DNA of 64,000 bases from Amycolatopsis vancoresmycina (GCF_000716785.1 NZ_JNYY01000023.1:35946-99945), one strand, 5' to 3'; shown: positions 39,974 through 48,708, counted from the stretch's first letter. Notes: generated by a model not told the origin, from the letters alone. Translations and numbers: made by a program.

Positions 39974-41790
39974 CGGGCGGCTTCCTCTCCGCGCGCCCCG
40001 GCCGGGGACCACGCTTCGTCGAGTTCGTCGCGGCAGGCGGCGTCGTCCAGCGAGGCGCCGATCAGCTCCGCGGTGTAGGGGTCCTCCGGCCGGCGGAAGA
40101 TCCGCTCGACCGGGCCGGTCTCCACGACGCGGCCGTCCTTCATGACGACGACGCGGTCGCAGATGTCGGCCACGACCCCGAAGTCGTGGGTCACGATGAC
40201 CAGGGCCATCCCGTACTCGCGCTGCAGCTCGCGCAGCAGCTCGAGGACCTCGGCCTGGACCGTGACGTCGAGCGCGGTCGTCGGCTCGTCGGCGACCAGC
40301 AGCGACGGCCGCCCGGCGACGGCCCCGGCGATGAGCACGCGCTGGGCCATCCCGCCGGAGATCTGGTGCGGGTAGGCCTTCAGCACCCGGTCCGGGTCCT
40401 GGATGCCGACCCGCACGAGCACGTCCCGGGCCCGCTGCCGGGCCGCCGCCTTCGACAGCCCGTGCACCCGCCGCAGCGGCTCGGCCAGCTGGTGCCCGAT
40501 CGCGTAGCTCGGGTCGAGGTTGGTCATCGGCTCCTGCGGCACGTAGCCGATCGCCCGGCCGAGCAGGGCGGCCCGCTCCTTCGGCGACCGCTTCCCGACC
40601 TCCTGGCCGCCGACCCAGATGCCGTCGGCGACCGCGGTCCCCCCGGCCGGCAGCAGGTCGAGCACGGAGAAGATGGTCTGCGTCTTGCCCGAGCCCGACT
40701 CGCCGACGATCCCGAGCACTTCGCCGGGCGCCGCGTCGAACGACACCCCGCGCACGACCTCGCTGACCCCGTCCCGGGTCGCGTAACCCACCCGGAGGTT
40801 TTCGACGCGCAAAGCGCTGTCCGCGACCTCGTGCACGTGCGTGCCGCTGGCCACCGCCTCGGGCAGCGCGGACGGCGCGGCGGCCAGCTCACGGCGGACG
40901 CGGGCGCGGCGGCGCGCGGTGGGCAGCTCGACCCGGACGCTGACCAGGTCGGCGAGGGTCGACCCGATGAACGCCAGTGCGGCGATCGTGAGGCCGAGGG
41001 CGATCGACGGCCAGAGCAGGATCAGCGGGTAGCTGAGCATGGTCTGGAAGCCGTCGTTCATCATCTGGCCCCAGCTGGGCGTGGCCGCCGACCCGACGCC
41101 GAGGAACTGCAGCCCGGCCTGCAGGCCGATGGCGATCCCGGCGGTCAGCGCCGTCTGCACGATGACCGGGGCGTACACCGCGCGCAGCATGTGCGTGCGC
41201 AGGATGCGCAGGGTCGTCACGCCGGACACGCGCGCGGCGTCGATGTAGGGCTCCCGGCAGACCGTCAGCGCCCGTGCCCGGGCGATCCGGTAGTGGCCGG
41301 GGGCGAGCAGCACGCCCAGGGTGACCATCAGGACCGCGAAGTTCTGCCCGGTGCCCGCGGCGACCACCAGGAGCACGATCATCACCGGCACCGACTGCAG
41401 CGCGTCGCTGATCCAGGACGCGATCCGGTCGGTCACCCCGCCGAAGTAGCCCGCGGCGACCCCGGCGGGCACCCCGAGCACCACGCAGGTCAGGCAGGTG
41501 ATCAGGGCGCCGTAGAGCGTGGTCCGGGCGCCGAAGAGCAGCCGGCTGAGGATGTCGCGGCCCGCCGAGTCGCCACCCAGCGGGTGCCCGTTGCCCGGGG
41601 TGGCGTGGGACAGCGCGAAGTCGAGGTGGTCCGGGTCGAACGGCGCCAGCCAGGGGGCGAGCACCGCGACCGCCACGACGATCGCGAACACGGCGAGGGC
41701 AGCCACGCCGAGCGGGCGGCGCAGGAAGCGCCGGCCCAGGGAAACCCGCTTGACGGGGGCCGGGCCGACGGGGAGCGGAACGGCGGTCAT
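39970..41790 (-). CDS. ABC transporter fusion: DppC-like permease plus DppD-like ATPase
   Basis: A 606-residue fusion. Residues 1-290 form a DppC-type permease (about six membrane helices; HPLGGDSAGRDILSRLLFGART near the start; EPYIDAARVSGVTTLRIL coupling loop). A linker of about 40 residues leads to an ATPase with Walker A GESGSGKTQ, signature QISGGMAQRVLIAGAV, Walker B LLVADEPTT and H-loop THDFG. In most operons these are separate proteins. The frame is continuous with no stop at the junction. Overlaps at both ends with DppB-like and DppF-like genes give a complete B-CD-F importer. Confidence 0.9.
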   Translation of the reverse strand: MTAVPLPVGPAPVKRVSLGRRFLRRPLGVAALAVFAIVVAVAVLAPWLAPFDPDHLDFALSHATPGNGHPLGGDSAGRDILSRLLFGARTTLYGALITCLTCVVLGVPAGVAAGYFGGVTDRIASWISDALQSVPVMIVLLVVAAGTGQNFAVLMVTLGVLLAPGHYRIARARALTVCREPYIDAARVSGVTTLRILRTHMLRAVYAPVIVQTALTAGIAIGLQAGLQFLGVGSAATPSWGQMMNDGFQTMLSYPLILLWPSIALGLTIAALAFIGSTLADLVSVRVELPTARRRARVRRELAAAPSALPEAVASGTHVHEVADSALRVENLRVGYATRDGVSEVVRGVSFDAAPGEVLGIVGESGSGKTQTIFSVLDLLPAGGTAVADGIWVGGQEVGKRSPKERAALLGRAIGYVPQEPMTNLDPSYAIGHQLAEPLRRVHGLSKAAARQRARDVLVRVGIQDPDRVLKAYPHQISGGMAQRVLIAGAVAGRPSLLVADEPTTALDVTVQAEVLELLRELQREYGMALVIVTHDFGVVADICDRVVVMKDGRVVETGPVERIFRRPEDPYTAELIGASLDDAACRDELDEAWSPAGARGEEAAR

Positions 41791-42728
41791 CGCTGGCGCA
41801 CCTTCGGGTTGACCCACCCGAGCACGAGGTCGAGCAGGAAGTTGACGACGACGACGAACACCACGGTCACGGCGGTCAGGCCGAGCAGCACCGGGATGTC
41901 GCCGATCTGGGACGCCGACTGCGTCAGGCTGCCGATGCCGGGCAGGTTGAACACGATCTCCACCACGATCGCGCCGCCGAGCAGGCCGACGAACAGCAAC
42001 GCCAGCACGGTCAGCGCGGCCGGGGAGGCGTTGCGCAGCACGTGCGCGGTCACCCGGCGCTTCGACAGGCCCCGGGCCCGCAGCGTCCGGACGAAGTCCT
42101 GCCCGGCGACCTGCAGGAAGCTGTTGCGCAGCTGCTCGGCGATCATCACGATCGCCCCGAGCGCCAAGGCGATCGCGGGCAGCGTGATCGACTGCAGCCA
42201 GCCACCCACCGACTCCTCCGGCGAGACGTACCCGACCGCCGGGAACCACTTGAGCCGCAGCGCGAACCAGGTCACCAGCACCAGGCTGAGCCAGAACCCG
42301 GGCAGCGCGAACAGCACCACCGACGCCAGCTTGAGCACCCGGTCACCGAGGCCGCCCGGGCGCAGCCCGCACGCCACGCCCGCGGCGACGCCGACCACCG
42401 CGGCCAGCACGGTGGCGGCCACGACCACCGACAGCGTCACCGGCACGCGCAGCGCGATCTGGTCGCCGACCGGCTGGAAACTGCGCCACGACGTGCCGAA
42501 GTCGCCGGTGACGGCGTGGGAGAACCAGGTCCAGAACTGGGACAGCAGCGGCTGGTCGTAGCCGATCTTGGCGCGCAACGCCGCCTGCTGGGCGGGGGTC
42601 GCGCTGTTGCCGAGCAACCCGGCGGTCGGGTCGCCCACGGCGAGGTGCGCGAGGAAGAAGGTCCCGCTCGTGACGAGCACGAGCAGCAGGACCCCCGACG
42701 CCAGGCGCTTGAAGACGAAAGTCAGCAT
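41787..42728 (-). CDS. ABC transporter permease (DppB-like)
   Basis: A 313-residue membrane protein of the binding-protein-dependent transport family: N-terminal TM, a periplasmic loop with GYDQPLLSQFWTW, five further helices and the coupling-loop motif GQDFVRTLRARGLSKRRV. Partner of the permease half of the fusion protein; the stop overlaps its ATG. It follows the binding-protein gene after 61 bp that contain a strong hairpin. Confidence 0.9.
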   Translation of the reverse strand: MLTFVFKRLASGVLLLVLVTSGTFFLAHLAVGDPTAGLLGNSATPAQQAALRAKIGYDQPLLSQFWTWFSHAVTGDFGTSWRSFQPVGDQIALRVPVTLSVVVAATVLAAVVGVAAGVACGLRPGGLGDRVLKLASVVLFALPGFWLSLVLVTWFALRLKWFPAVGYVSPEESVGGWLQSITLPAIALALGAIVMIAEQLRNSFLQVAGQDFVRTLRARGLSKRRVTAHVLRNASPAALTVLALLFVGLLGGAIVVEIVFNLPGIGSLTQSASQIGDIPVLLGLTAVTVVFVVVVNFLLDLVLGWVNPKVRQR

Positions 42729-42747
42729 TTCCGGCTCCCTCGGCGGC

Positions 42748-42772
42748 GGGTCCGTCCGGTGTGGACGGACCC
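42748..42772. terminator. Hairpin between the binding-protein and permease genes
   Basis: GGGTCCGTCC and GGACGGACCC form a perfect 10-bp stem with a 5-base loop. Inside an operon, such a structure often stabilises or attenuates the message so that more binding protein than permease is made. No T-run follows. Confidence 0.55.
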
Positions 42773-42789
42773 ACCGCGGGACGGGCGCG

Positions 42790-44319
42790 TCAGCCGCGCT
42801 GGATGAACCGCAGGGTCGGGAACATCATGCCGGTGACCGGGGTGACCGTGATGCCCTTGACGCTGTAGTAGAGGTTGTCGGCCTGGTACCAGACGTCCCA
42901 CCAGGCGAGGTCCACGAGCTTCGTGTTGAGCTGCTTGAGCAGGGCGGTCTGCGCCGGCCCCGGCTCGGCCTGCTCGGCCTGGTCGACGAGTGCCTTGACG
43001 TCGGGGAAGGCGTCGACCGACGGCTTGGGGTTGTACCACTGGGCCGAGGTGACCTGGTCGGTGAGCGTGGCCATGTCGTTGCCGTCCATGGCGATGACCG
43101 CGAGGAACATCGGGTAGGTCGGCGCGTTCTTCTGGTAGTCGGCCATCGCCATGTCCTGCCACTCGACCTTGATGCCGAGCTGGCCGAACGTCTGGTTGGC
43201 GGCGGGCTGCCACGCCTGGAAGATCGGCGACATCGGCATCTTCACCGAGAAGCCGCCCGGGTAGCCCGCGTCGGCCAGCAGCTGCTTGGCCTGGGCCAGG
43301 TCGGTCTTGTACTTGCCGTTGAGGCCCTCGTCGTAGGTCGCGCTGCCGACCGGGAACAGCTGGTCGGTGACCGTTCCGGCGTCGTTGCCGACCGCCTTGA
43401 GGATGCCCGCGGCGTCGAAGGCGTGGCTGATCGCCTGCCGGACGCGCGGGTCGCCGAGCGCCTTGACCTGCTCACCGGTGCGGTCGGCGAACTGCACCCC
43501 GACCCACGAGGCCGCCTTCTTGGCGACGTTCCAGCCGTTCTGCTGGGCCTTGGGCAGGTTGGCCGCGTTGGCGAACTGGACGTTGAGCTGGCCCGAGAGC
43601 ATCGCGTTGAAGGCCGCGGTCTGGTCGGTGATCGGGAACAGCCGCACGGTCGGGAACGGGTAGGTCGCGCTGTCCCAGTGGTTCGGCTTCTTGGTGAACA
43701 CGTACTGGGACTGCGGGGTCGACTGGCCCTTGTCGTAGGTGTAGGGCCCCGAGCCGGCCGGGCCGTTCGCCAGCGTGTTCGCCTGGATCGCCGCGGGCGA
43801 GGCCATCCAGCTGCGGCCGAGGCCCATGAAGTACAGCAGCGCGTCGTCGCGTTTGGACAGGTGCAGCTCGACGGTGTCGGTGCCCTTGGCGTCGATGCTC
43901 GCGACGTTGAGGTAGGCCTGCCCGGACCGGACGCCGGACTTGAGGTGCTGCAGGTTCGCGACCGCGGCGGCGGCGTCGAACTTCTGCCCGTCGTCGAAGG
44001 TGACCCCCGGGCGCAGGTGCAGGGTCAGCGTCTTGCGGTCGGGCGTCCAGTCCCAGGAGGTGGCCAGCGCGGGCACCGGCTTGGCGTCCTTGTCCAGCGC
44101 GACCAGCGGGTCGTACACGGCCGAGAGGTACGGCCCGTCGAAGCCGATGTCGGCGTTGGCCGGGTCCCAGGACGTGACGTCCAGGAACACCCCCGCCTTC
44201 AGCTCGTCGGTGCCGCCCGCCCCGGACGCGGTGGCCCCACCGGATCCGGTGCACCCGGCGACCGCGGCGGCGACCAGCGCCACCGCCGCGGCGAACGCCG
44301 CTCTCCGTGTCCTCGTCAT
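42790..44319 (-). CDS. ABC transporter substrate-binding lipoprotein (peptide/nickel type, SBP_bac_5)
   Basis: A 509-residue lipoprotein: N-terminal signal with the lipobox AVAGC, then the SBP family 5 pattern (DWTPDRKTLTLHLRPGVTFDDGQKFDAAAAVANL and the later GDPRVRQAISHAFD). The family binds peptides, but also sugars, opines and other small molecules. First gene of the ABC-TetR operon; a predicted TetR operator lies 65 bp upstream. Confidence 0.9.
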   Translation of the reverse strand: MTRTRRAAFAAAVALVAAAVAGCTGSGGATASGAGGTDELKAGVFLDVTSWDPANADIGFDGPYLSAVYDPLVALDKDAKPVPALATSWDWTPDRKTLTLHLRPGVTFDDGQKFDAAAAVANLQHLKSGVRSGQAYLNVASIDAKGTDTVELHLSKRDDALLYFMGLGRSWMASPAAIQANTLANGPAGSGPYTYDKGQSTPQSQYVFTKKPNHWDSATYPFPTVRLFPITDQTAAFNAMLSGQLNVQFANAANLPKAQQNGWNVAKKAASWVGVQFADRTGEQVKALGDPRVRQAISHAFDAAGILKAVGNDAGTVTDQLFPVGSATYDEGLNGKYKTDLAQAKQLLADAGYPGGFSVKMPMSPIFQAWQPAANQTFGQLGIKVEWQDMAMADYQKNAPTYPMFLAVIAMDGNDMATLTDQVTSAQWYNPKPSVDAFPDVKALVDQAEQAEPGPAQTALLKQLNTKLVDLAWWDVWYQADNLYYSVKGITVTPVTGMMFPTLRFIQRG

Positions 44320-44350
44320 TGAGTCCTTCTTTCGGGTACTCCCGGAGTGC

Positions 44351-44370
44351 GGGTGAGACCCGGCTCACCC
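44351..44370. promoter_or_regulatory. Leader hairpin of the ABC operon
   Basis: GGGTGAG and CTCACCC form a 7-bp stem around a 6-base loop, 32-51 bp upstream of the binding-protein start and between it and the predicted operator at 44384-44397. It may affect translation or message stability. Confidence 0.4.
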
Positions 44371-44383
44371 TCGTCCGGGTTAG

Positions 44384-44397
44384 TCTACGACTGTCGG
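44384..44397. promoter_or_regulatory. Predicted TetR operator, site 2 (ABC operon)
   Basis: TCTACGACTGTCGG followed by CTATAAAAT. The left half is identical to the other sites; the right half is imperfect. The minus-strand sequence TCGTAGACTAACCC is shared with site 5 at 48645. It lies 65-78 bp upstream of the binding-protein gene. Confidence 0.6.
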
Positions 44398-44442
44398 CTA
44401 TAAAATCAACGGGCCGCCGCCACGGCGTTGCACACTTTCGGG

Positions 44443-45420
44443 TCAGATCGCTTCGGCGACGAGCACGCGCGGGCTTCCCGGCAGGGCCAGAACTTCCCGC
44501 ACCCGCCACCCGGCCTCGGTCAGCCAGCCGCGCACCTCGGCCTCGGGGTAGACCACCGTGCCGTCGATGACGAAGTACTCCCCCGCGTGCAGCGCGTCGA
44601 TGGGCCGCTGCCGCTCGTCGTCGTCGAGGAAGAAGTCGAGCAGCAGCAACGTCGCGCCGGGCGCGGCGGCGGCACGGGCGTTCGCCACGATCGCCCGGTT
44701 CTGCTCGGCGGCGAACCGGTGGACCACGTGGTTCAGCAGGACGATGTCGTGGTCGCCGCCAGGGGCGGCCGTTTCGGTCTCGGCCGGCTCGATCCGCACC
44801 CGCTCCTCGAATCCGGCGGACTTCACGGCACTCGTGACGCCTTCGGTGAAGTCCGGCGCGAAGACGAATCGCACCGCCAGGTCCGGGTTGGCGCGCAACG
44901 CACCGAGGGCGAACTCGGGCGAAAGGCCACCGAGGTCGAGCAGCGAGCGGTAGGGCGTGAAGTCGAACGCCCGGGCCAGCATGGCGGCGTGCAGGGCGTT
45001 GTACCGCATCACCCCGCCCATGAACGTGGCCCAGCGCCCGTCGTCCATCTGCAGGTCGCCGGGCTCACCCGAGTCCACCGCGGTGTCGAACTGCAGCCAG
45101 TGCCCGTAGCTGATTTCGTTGAGGAACTGGACGAACGGCGTCAGATCGGTGGCTCCCCGGCCACCGAGGTACTCCTGGGCGTCGGCGGCGAGGCGATACC
45201 GGCCGTGTTCGCGGTCCAGCAGCCCGAGCGCGTTCATCGCGTCGGCGAGGATCCGGGCCAGCCGGGGGCTGACGCCGGTGGCGCCGGCGAGCTCGGCGGC
45301 CGTCCGGGGACCGTCGGCCAGCGCCGGGAACAACCCGATCCGCGACGCGGCGAACAACTGCTTGGCTCCCATGTAGCCGATCGCGATGTCGACGATGCGG
45401 TCCGGGACGGGGGCGGTCAT
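44443..45420 (-). CDS. O-methyltransferase-family protein with altered SAM motif
   Basis: A 325-residue protein resembling class I plant-type/actinomycete O-methyltransferases: N-terminal dimerisation winged-helix domain (TAAELAGATGVSPRLARILADAMNALGLL), a Rossmann domain from about residue 165 and a catalytic-His-like segment (LLNHVVHRF). The glycine-rich SAM loop, normally D-x-GGGxG, reads DLGGLSPEF, and the acidic residue expected at the next strand is missing. It may bind SAM differently or have another activity. Its own operator (45452-45465) lies just upstream. Confidence 0.78.
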   Translation of the reverse strand: MTAPVPDRIVDIAIGYMGAKQLFAASRIGLFPALADGPRTAAELAGATGVSPRLARILADAMNALGLLDREHGRYRLAADAQEYLGGRGATDLTPFVQFLNEISYGHWLQFDTAVDSGEPGDLQMDDGRWATFMGGVMRYNALHAAMLARAFDFTPYRSLLDLGGLSPEFALGALRANPDLAVRFVFAPDFTEGVTSAVKSAGFEERVRIEPAETETAAPGGDHDIVLLNHVVHRFAAEQNRAIVANARAAAAPGATLLLLDFFLDDDERQRPIDALHAGEYFVIDGTVVYPEAEVRGWLTEAGWRVREVLALPGSPRVLVAEAI

Positions 45421-45451
45421 CGGGGAACTCCTCTCGGGAGGGCGGGAAGTT

Positions 45452-45465
45452 TCTACGACTGTAGA
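45452..45465. promoter_or_regulatory. Predicted TetR operator, site 3 (methyltransferase)
   Basis: TCTACGACTGTAGA, a perfect TCTAC-N4-GTAGA palindrome followed by CATAAAC. It lies 32 bp upstream of the methyltransferase start and 15 bp from the stop of the preceding aldo/keto reductase gene, so the methyltransferase has its own promoter. Confidence 0.7.
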
Positions 45466-45480
45466 CATAAACCGGCGCCG

Positions 45481-46425
45481 TCACCAGGTCCCGTCGGCCG
45501 CAACTTCGCGATCGAGCGAGAATTCTTCGGTGAGCGCGCGGATCCGCTCCGCACCGAGGGTGTCCGCCAGCTCGACGACGGCGGCGTTTTCCTCCAGCTG
45601 CGCCAGCCGGGACGCCCCGACGAGCACGTTCGCCGTCGCTGGATTCGCCAGGCAGAAGGCGATGCCGAGCTGCGCCGGGGACACGCCGAGCTCGCCGGCC
45701 GCCCGCCGCACCGCCGGCCACGCGCCGGCGATCCGCTCCCGGATCCCGCCGACATCCGCCCCGATCTTGCGGTCCGGCCGCAAATTACCGACCAGCAGAC
45801 CGCCTTCGAAGATGTCCGACGCCTGCAGGGCGAGCTCCCCTGATGCAAACAGGGGCGCGTAGTACTCGCCCTCGGCCATCGACCGGCGCACCAGGCTGTA
45901 CTTCAGCTGGGCGAAGGACGGCGGCACCAGACCGCGGCGGCGCGCGATGTCGATCGCCGCGCGCACGTCGGCGAACCGCCAGTTGTTGACGCCCCAGGCG
46001 GTGAACCGGCCGGCGTCGAGCTGCTCGGCGACGTCGGCGACCACGCGTTCGACGTCGAGCTCGCCGAAGTAGTCGCCCACCACGACGAAGTCGGCGTGGT
46101 CGGTGCCGACCCGCTCCAGCGCGGTGCGCAGCTGCGGCCCGAACCCGGTGCGCGGGTAGTCCCAGAGCCAGAGTTTCCCGCAGTAGAGCCAGTCTTCGCG
46201 GGCCAGGCCCGCCTCGCGCACCGCCTCGCCGAAGATCAGGTCGGTGCGGGCGTTCTCGGCGTGCGGGCCCATGTCGTAGTGGGCGACGTCGAAGAACGCG
46301 CAGCCGAGCTCGGCCGCGCGGGCGATCATGGTCACCGCCTCGCCGAACTCCACCCGGTCCCAGGTGTTCCACGAACCCAGGGACAGGACCGGGACCGCCC
46401 GGTCGCCGAGCTGACGTCGTCGCAC
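45481..46425 (-). CDS. Aldo/keto reductase lacking the catalytic His, paralogue 1
   Basis: A 314-residue AKR-fold protein. Asp (FFDVAHY), Tyr (same segment) and Lys (YCGKLW) of the catalytic tetrad are in place, but the strand that normally ends in His reads FVVVGD. WGVNNW and a C-terminal VLVGASRLAQLEEN segment fit NADPH binding. The same substitution occurs in the paralogue at 49838-50794. Transcribed divergently from the SDR gene, with a predicted operator between them. Confidence 0.85.
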   Translation of the reverse strand: MRRRQLGDRAVPVLSLGSWNTWDRVEFGEAVTMIARAAELGCAFFDVAHYDMGPHAENARTDLIFGEAVREAGLAREDWLYCGKLWLWDYPRTGFGPQLRTALERVGTDHADFVVVGDYFGELDVERVVADVAEQLDAGRFTAWGVNNWRFADVRAAIDIARRRGLVPPSFAQLKYSLVRRSMAEGEYYAPLFASGELALQASDIFEGGLLVGNLRPDRKIGADVGGIRERIAGAWPAVRRAAGELGVSPAQLGIAFCLANPATANVLVGASRLAQLEENAAVVELADTLGAERIRALTEEFSLDREVAADGTW

Positions 46426-46455
46426 TGTTTCCTCCCGCGCGCCGATGGTTTATTT

Positions 46456-46469
46456 TCTACGTTTGTATA
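46456..46469. promoter_or_regulatory. Predicted TetR operator, site 4 (reductase / SDR)
   Basis: TCTACGTTTGTATA inside a longer inverted repeat with outer arms GTTTAT (from 46449) and ATAAAAC. It lies 31-44 bp from the reductase start and 33-46 bp from the SDR start, nearly midway between the two divergent genes. Confidence 0.6.
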
Positions 46470-46501
46470 CTATAAAACGCTTTCCGCGAAAGGAATCGCT
46501 G

Positions 46502-47224
46502 ATGAGCACTCCCCGTACCGTGCTGGTGACCGGAGGGGCGGGCGGGATCGGCCGCGCCATCGCCGCGGCGTTCCGCGACGAGGGCGACGACGTCGTGCTC
46601 GCCGACGTCCGAGGCGCGGGCGAGGCGGCCGCGGAGCTGGGCGTGCGGGGCGTCGACGCCGACATCACCGACGAGGACTCCATCGCCCGCGCGCTCGCCG
46701 AAGCCGGTCCGGTCGACGTCCTGGTCAACAACGCGGGCCTGCTCAGCGTGCACGGCACGCTGCTGGACCTGCCCGCCGACGCCATGCTCGACATCCTGCG
46801 CACGAACGTCCACGGCACCTTCCTGGTGACCCAGCAGGTGGCGCGGCAGCTGGTCGCCGACGGCCGGTCCGGGGTGATCGTGAACCTGTCCTCGATCGGC
46901 GGCCGCCAGCCGACCCCGGGCATGGGCGGCTACGAAAGCAGCAAGGCGGCGGTCGACGCGCTGACCCGCTGGGCGGCGGTCGAGCTGGCCGCGCACGGCA
47001 TCCGCGTCAACGCGGTCGCCCCGGGCCCGGTGCTCACGCCGATGCTGGCGGCGGGCATGCCGGAGGGCTCGCCGGCGCGGGAGGCCTGGGTGAACCGGAT
47101 TCCGTTGCGGCGCATGGCCTCCGTCGAGGACGTGGCCGGGCTGGTGGTGTTCCTGGCGAGCGAGCGGGCCGCGCACATGACGGGCACGAGCGTCCCCGTC
47201 GACGGCGGCCAGCTGCTCACCTGA
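46502..47224 (+). CDS. Short-chain dehydrogenase/reductase
   Basis: A 240-residue classical SDR with cofactor motif TGGAGGIG, NNAG, catalytic Ser in NLSSIGG, YESSK (Tyr and Lys), and the C-terminal PVDGG. An Asp after the second strand (VLADVRG) favours NAD(H). It probably oxidises or reduces a hydroxyl in the substrate of this locus. AAAGGAA precedes the ATG at 46502. Confidence 0.9.
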   Translation: MSTPRTVLVTGGAGGIGRAIAAAFRDEGDDVVLADVRGAGEAAAELGVRGVDADITDEDSIARALAEAGPVDVLVNNAGLLSVHGTLLDLPADAMLDILRTNVHGTFLVTQQVARQLVADGRSGVIVNLSSIGGRQPTPGMGGYESSKAAVDALTRWAAVELAAHGIRVNAVAPGPVLTPMLAAGMPEGSPAREAWVNRIPLRRMASVEDVAGLVVFLASERAAHMTGTSVPVDGGQLLT

Positions 47225-47230
47225 CCGGCC

Positions 47231-47258
47231 GGGGTGGCCGCCCGCGAGCGGCCACCCC
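47231..47258. terminator. Bidirectional terminator between SDR and amidohydrolase genes
   Basis: An 11-bp perfect stem (GGGGTGGCCGC / GCGGCCACCCC) with a 6-base loop fills the 36-bp gap between two convergent genes. Confidence 0.75.
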
Positions 47259-47260
47259 CG

Positions 47261-48604
47261 TCACCGCTCGTACACCACACGGCCGCCGAGGATCGTCAGG
47301 TCCACCTCGACGTCCGGCAGCTCGGCCGGGGTCAGGGCCAGCGGGTCCGCGGACAGCACGCAGAGGTCGGCCACCATGCCTTCGGCCAGGGTGCCCTTCC
47401 ACGTCTCGGCGCCGTCCTGACGCGCGGGGTGCACGGTGTAGCAGCGCAGCAGTTCCGCCATCCGCTCGCGCGGGTCGGCCGCCGGGCCCATCCAGGCGTC
47501 GGCCGCCGCGATCTCGCGCCGCCAGTCGGGGGCGAGGACCGGGGCGTCCGACGTCAGGCACAGCGGGATACCCGCGTCCAGGGCCGCCCGCAGCGGCCAG
47601 GCCTGTTCGGCGTGGCCCGTCCCGAGCGCCGCGTCCACCACACCGGCGGTCCGGACGGCGATCCCGGCCTGCGCGGACAGCCCGACCCCCAGCCGGGCCA
47701 TCCGCGTCAGCTGCGCCGGGCTCACCAGGTCACCGTGGATGACGTAGTGCCGCAGGTCGGCGTCGTGTTCGGCGCGGGCCCGCGCCACCGCGTCCAGGAC
47801 CAGGTCGACTGCGCGGTCTCCGGTCGCGTGCACACCGACCTGCAGCCCGGCGCGGTGCGCGGCGAGGATCATGTCGGTCAGGTTCGCCTCGCGGTCGGCG
47901 TCGCTTTCGCCGTGCACCAGCAGCTGCGCCCGGCTGCCGTCGGCGTAGCAGCGGTGGGTGTAGGCCGAACGCATCGGCGGGATGCCGTCGGCGAAGATCT
48001 TCACCCCGGCGAACCGCAGCATCCGCTCGTCGGGGCTGTGCGCGTCCAGGGCGGCCAGACCGGCCCGGTAGTCCTCGACCGTGCTCGGGCCGTCCAGCTC
48101 GCCGTAGAGCCACAACGCCGTGACGCGCGCCCGAAGCAGTCCCTCCGCCGCGAGCGTCCGGTACTCCTGGACGACGGAGGTGCCGAACGCGCCGGTGCTG
48201 CCCGCGTCCTCGCCAGGGCCGAGGCCTGGCTCGGTGTAGCTGGTGATGCCGAGCCGGGCGAGCAGGTCGCCGGCCTTCAGGATCGCGGCCCGGCGTTCGG
48301 CGCCGGTGCGCAGCGGCCGCTCCGGCCCCGGGCCGGGTGCGCCGTGGTCGCCGAACAGAGTGTCCGGCCACAGCGCGCCCAGCCAGGTGGCGTGCAGGTG
48401 GGCGTCGTTGATGCCGGGCAGCACCGCCCGGCCGGCCAGGTCGACCACCTCGGTGTGCAGGCCGGTCAGCGCGCGGACGTCGGCGTCGGTGCCCGCGCGC
48501 AGGACCCGCCCCGAACGCACGGCCAGCGCGGTGGCCCCGCGCGTGCCGTCGAAGGTGTGGACGGCACCGCCCCGCAGGACCAGATCAGCGACAGGTGTCG
48601 GCAC
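47261..48604 (-). CDS. YtcJ-type metal-dependent amidohydrolase
   Basis: A 447-residue amidohydrolase-superfamily protein (Amidohydro_3). Metal ligands are visible as HLH in INDAHLHATW, Lys in FAGVKIFADG, His in VGVHATGD and HG, and the catalytic Asp in LTSDAPV. The family hydrolyses amide or ester bonds in small molecules; the exact substrate is not predictable. Single-gene transcript, divergent from the dehydrogenase operon and sharing operator site 5. Confidence 0.88.
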   Translation of the reverse strand: MPTPVADLVLRGGAVHTFDGTRGATALAVRSGRVLRAGTDADVRALTGLHTEVVDLAGRAVLPGINDAHLHATWLGALWPDTLFGDHGAPGPGPERPLRTGAERRAAILKAGDLLARLGITSYTEPGLGPGEDAGSTGAFGTSVVQEYRTLAAEGLLRARVTALWLYGELDGPSTVEDYRAGLAALDAHSPDERMLRFAGVKIFADGIPPMRSAYTHRCYADGSRAQLLVHGESDADREANLTDMILAAHRAGLQVGVHATGDRAVDLVLDAVARARAEHDADLRHYVIHGDLVSPAQLTRMARLGVGLSAQAGIAVRTAGVVDAALGTGHAEQAWPLRAALDAGIPLCLTSDAPVLAPDWRREIAAADAWMGPAADPRERMAELLRCYTVHPARQDGAETWKGTLAEGMVADLCVLSADPLALTPAELPDVEVDLTILGGRVVYER

Positions 48605-48644
48605 AGGCGCTCCCCGAAGTTCGTGTGAGGTCTCGACATTTTCG

Positions 48645-48658
48645 TCAACGGCCGTAGA
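48645..48658. promoter_or_regulatory. Predicted TetR operator, site 5 (amidohydrolase / dehydrogenase operon)
   Basis: TCAACGGCCGTAGA with upstream TTTTCG and downstream CTAACCC. One half matches the consensus exactly and the other has one change; the extended match to site 2 (GTAGACTAACCC) supports it. It lies 41-54 bp from the amidohydrolase start and 51-64 bp from the dehydrogenase start. Confidence 0.55.
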
Positions 48659-48708
48659 CTAACCCATCACGCGGCCGATCTCCTACGGCCGCGGCCGGAA
48701 GGAGCGCG

